NCBI GenBank assembly: GCA_022709485.1
Contig: JAKLIS010000015.1
Coordinates: 1 to 12,724, forward strand
Reading direction: 5' to 3'
Origin: Elusimicrobiota bacterium
Lineage (GTDB): Bacteria; Elusimicrobiota; Elusimicrobia; F11
DNA: 12,724 nucleotides
Shown: in pieces, positions 12,376-12,724 of the stretch
Layout: the number at the start of each line of letters is the position of its first letter
Numbering within the stretch: position 1 is the stretch's first letter
Notes under the pieces: model-generated
Told to the model about the DNA's origin: nothing
What the model saw: the letters and a program-made list of their open reading frames with translations, nothing else
The model's database searches: none
Program-made: the position numbers and the translations under genes

Positions 12376-12724
12376 ATGACACCAATAAAGCCATGGGTTG
12401 GAGTTGATATATCTAAAAGCAGTTTGGAGATTCATATTCGGCCGACGAAAGTATGCTGGGCAACAAACACAACGCCGGGCGAACTGAAAGAACTGTCTAA
12501 GCAACTCAAGGCCATTGATCCCTGGGGTGTCATTCTGGAAGCAAGCGGGGGATGGGAAAAGAGAGTTGTAGAGGCGTTGCGGAAAGAAGATGTGCCTGTC
12601 ATTGTTATCAATCCCCGGCGGATTCGAGACTTTGCCAAAGCGGCTGGGATCTTGGCCAAGACCGACCGTATTGACGCGGCTGTTATTTCTCTGTTTGGAG
12701 AAAAGATGGAACCGGAAGTTCGTG
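12376..12724 (+). CDS. IS110-family DEDD transposase/recombinase, 3' end outside window
   Basis: 116 codons are present and the frame remains open at the window edge. The N-terminal RuvC-like DEDD domain is clear: PWVGVDISKSSLEI with D11, VILEASGGWEKR with E55, INPRRIRDFAKAAGILAKTDRID with D97 and D100. These four acidic residues are the metal-binding set of IS110 recombinases, at nearly the same positions as in IS621. The C-terminal Tnp domain with its catalytic serine would lie outside. The enzyme recombines a circular donor with target DNA at a shared dinucleotide, directed by the bridge RNA. The start at 12376 is supported by its Shine-Dalgarno. Whether the downstream part is intact cannot be seen. 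Confidence 0.95.
   Translation, partial: MTPIKPWVGVDISKSSLEIHIRPTKVCWATNTTPGELKELSKQLKAIDPWGVILEASGGWEKRVVEALRKEDVPVIVINPRRIRDFAKAAGILAKTDRIDAAVISLFGEKMEPEVR

Larger units (their letters stand above)
12170..12724 (+). mobile_element. IS110-family insertion sequence, left end (right end outside window)
   Basis: The element comprises a ~206-base noncoding left end and the 5' part of a DEDD transposase gene. The left boundary is inferred from the abrupt loss of 34-base repeat identity after the CT at 12168-12169. No terminal inverted repeat is visible, as expected for IS110. A long left-end leader before the transposase fits the IS110 subgroup with the RNA gene upstream, rather than IS1111. Insertion into a REP-like repeat is a known habit of this family. 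Confidence 0.85.

Noticed and set aside
12091..12504. Minus-strand open frame of 137 codons over the IS left end
   Set aside because: It crosses the IS boundary, the bridge-RNA structure and the transposase start, and its protein looks like antisense noise.

Overview
This is a bacterial chromosome segment of roughly 50% GC carrying conserved housekeeping genes, small orphan operons, many short palindromic repeats and the left end of an insertion sequence. Obg, ProB, YchF, DnaX and RecR are all clearly bacterial. The DUF2723 membrane protein fused to TPRs, the TPR/HEAT-repeat proteins and the density of GC-rich palindromes suggest a candidate-phylum-like genome (Elusimicrobiota or Omnitrophota type). 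That placement is inference only; no marker here settles it.

Layout. Plus strand, 1-8585: obg (5' end cut by the window), proB, a repeat-rich 213-base gap, a polytopic DUF2723/TPR membrane protein, a palindrome-rich gap, ychF, then a promoter region, a cytoplasmic TPR protein split by a -1 frameshift, and an unrecognised 240-residue protein that starts directly after the TPR stop codon. Minus strand, 12025-8624: dnaX, recR and a HEAT-repeat protein form an overlapping operon (8-base and 4-base overlaps) that converges on the plus-strand block at about 8600. From 12170 to the window end lies the left part of an IS110-family element whose DEDD transposase runs off the edge.

The most interesting part is 12104-12375. 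A GC-rich 34-base tandem repeat is interrupted in its second copy right after a CT dinucleotide, where the IS110 element begins. The noncoding leader between that junction and the transposase folds into two consecutive stem-loops with large internal loops, the architecture of an IS110 bridge RNA (known from IS621). The first loop contains a segment matching the left target half-site and another complementary to the right half-site preserved in the intact first repeat copy. The second loop contains a segment complementary to the element's own left end. So RNA, donor end and natural target can all be read in one window.

Two other structures deserve attention. The TPR frameshift falls exactly on a correctly phased G GGA AAG slippery heptamer, so it may be programmed rather than a lesion. 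A 28-base inverted-repeat element plus an 18-base tandem repeat sit in frame in the 5' end of the HEAT-repeat gene and appear to supply much of its signal-peptide region. Short palindromes recur after proB, before ychF, inside dnaX and in the HEAT gene.
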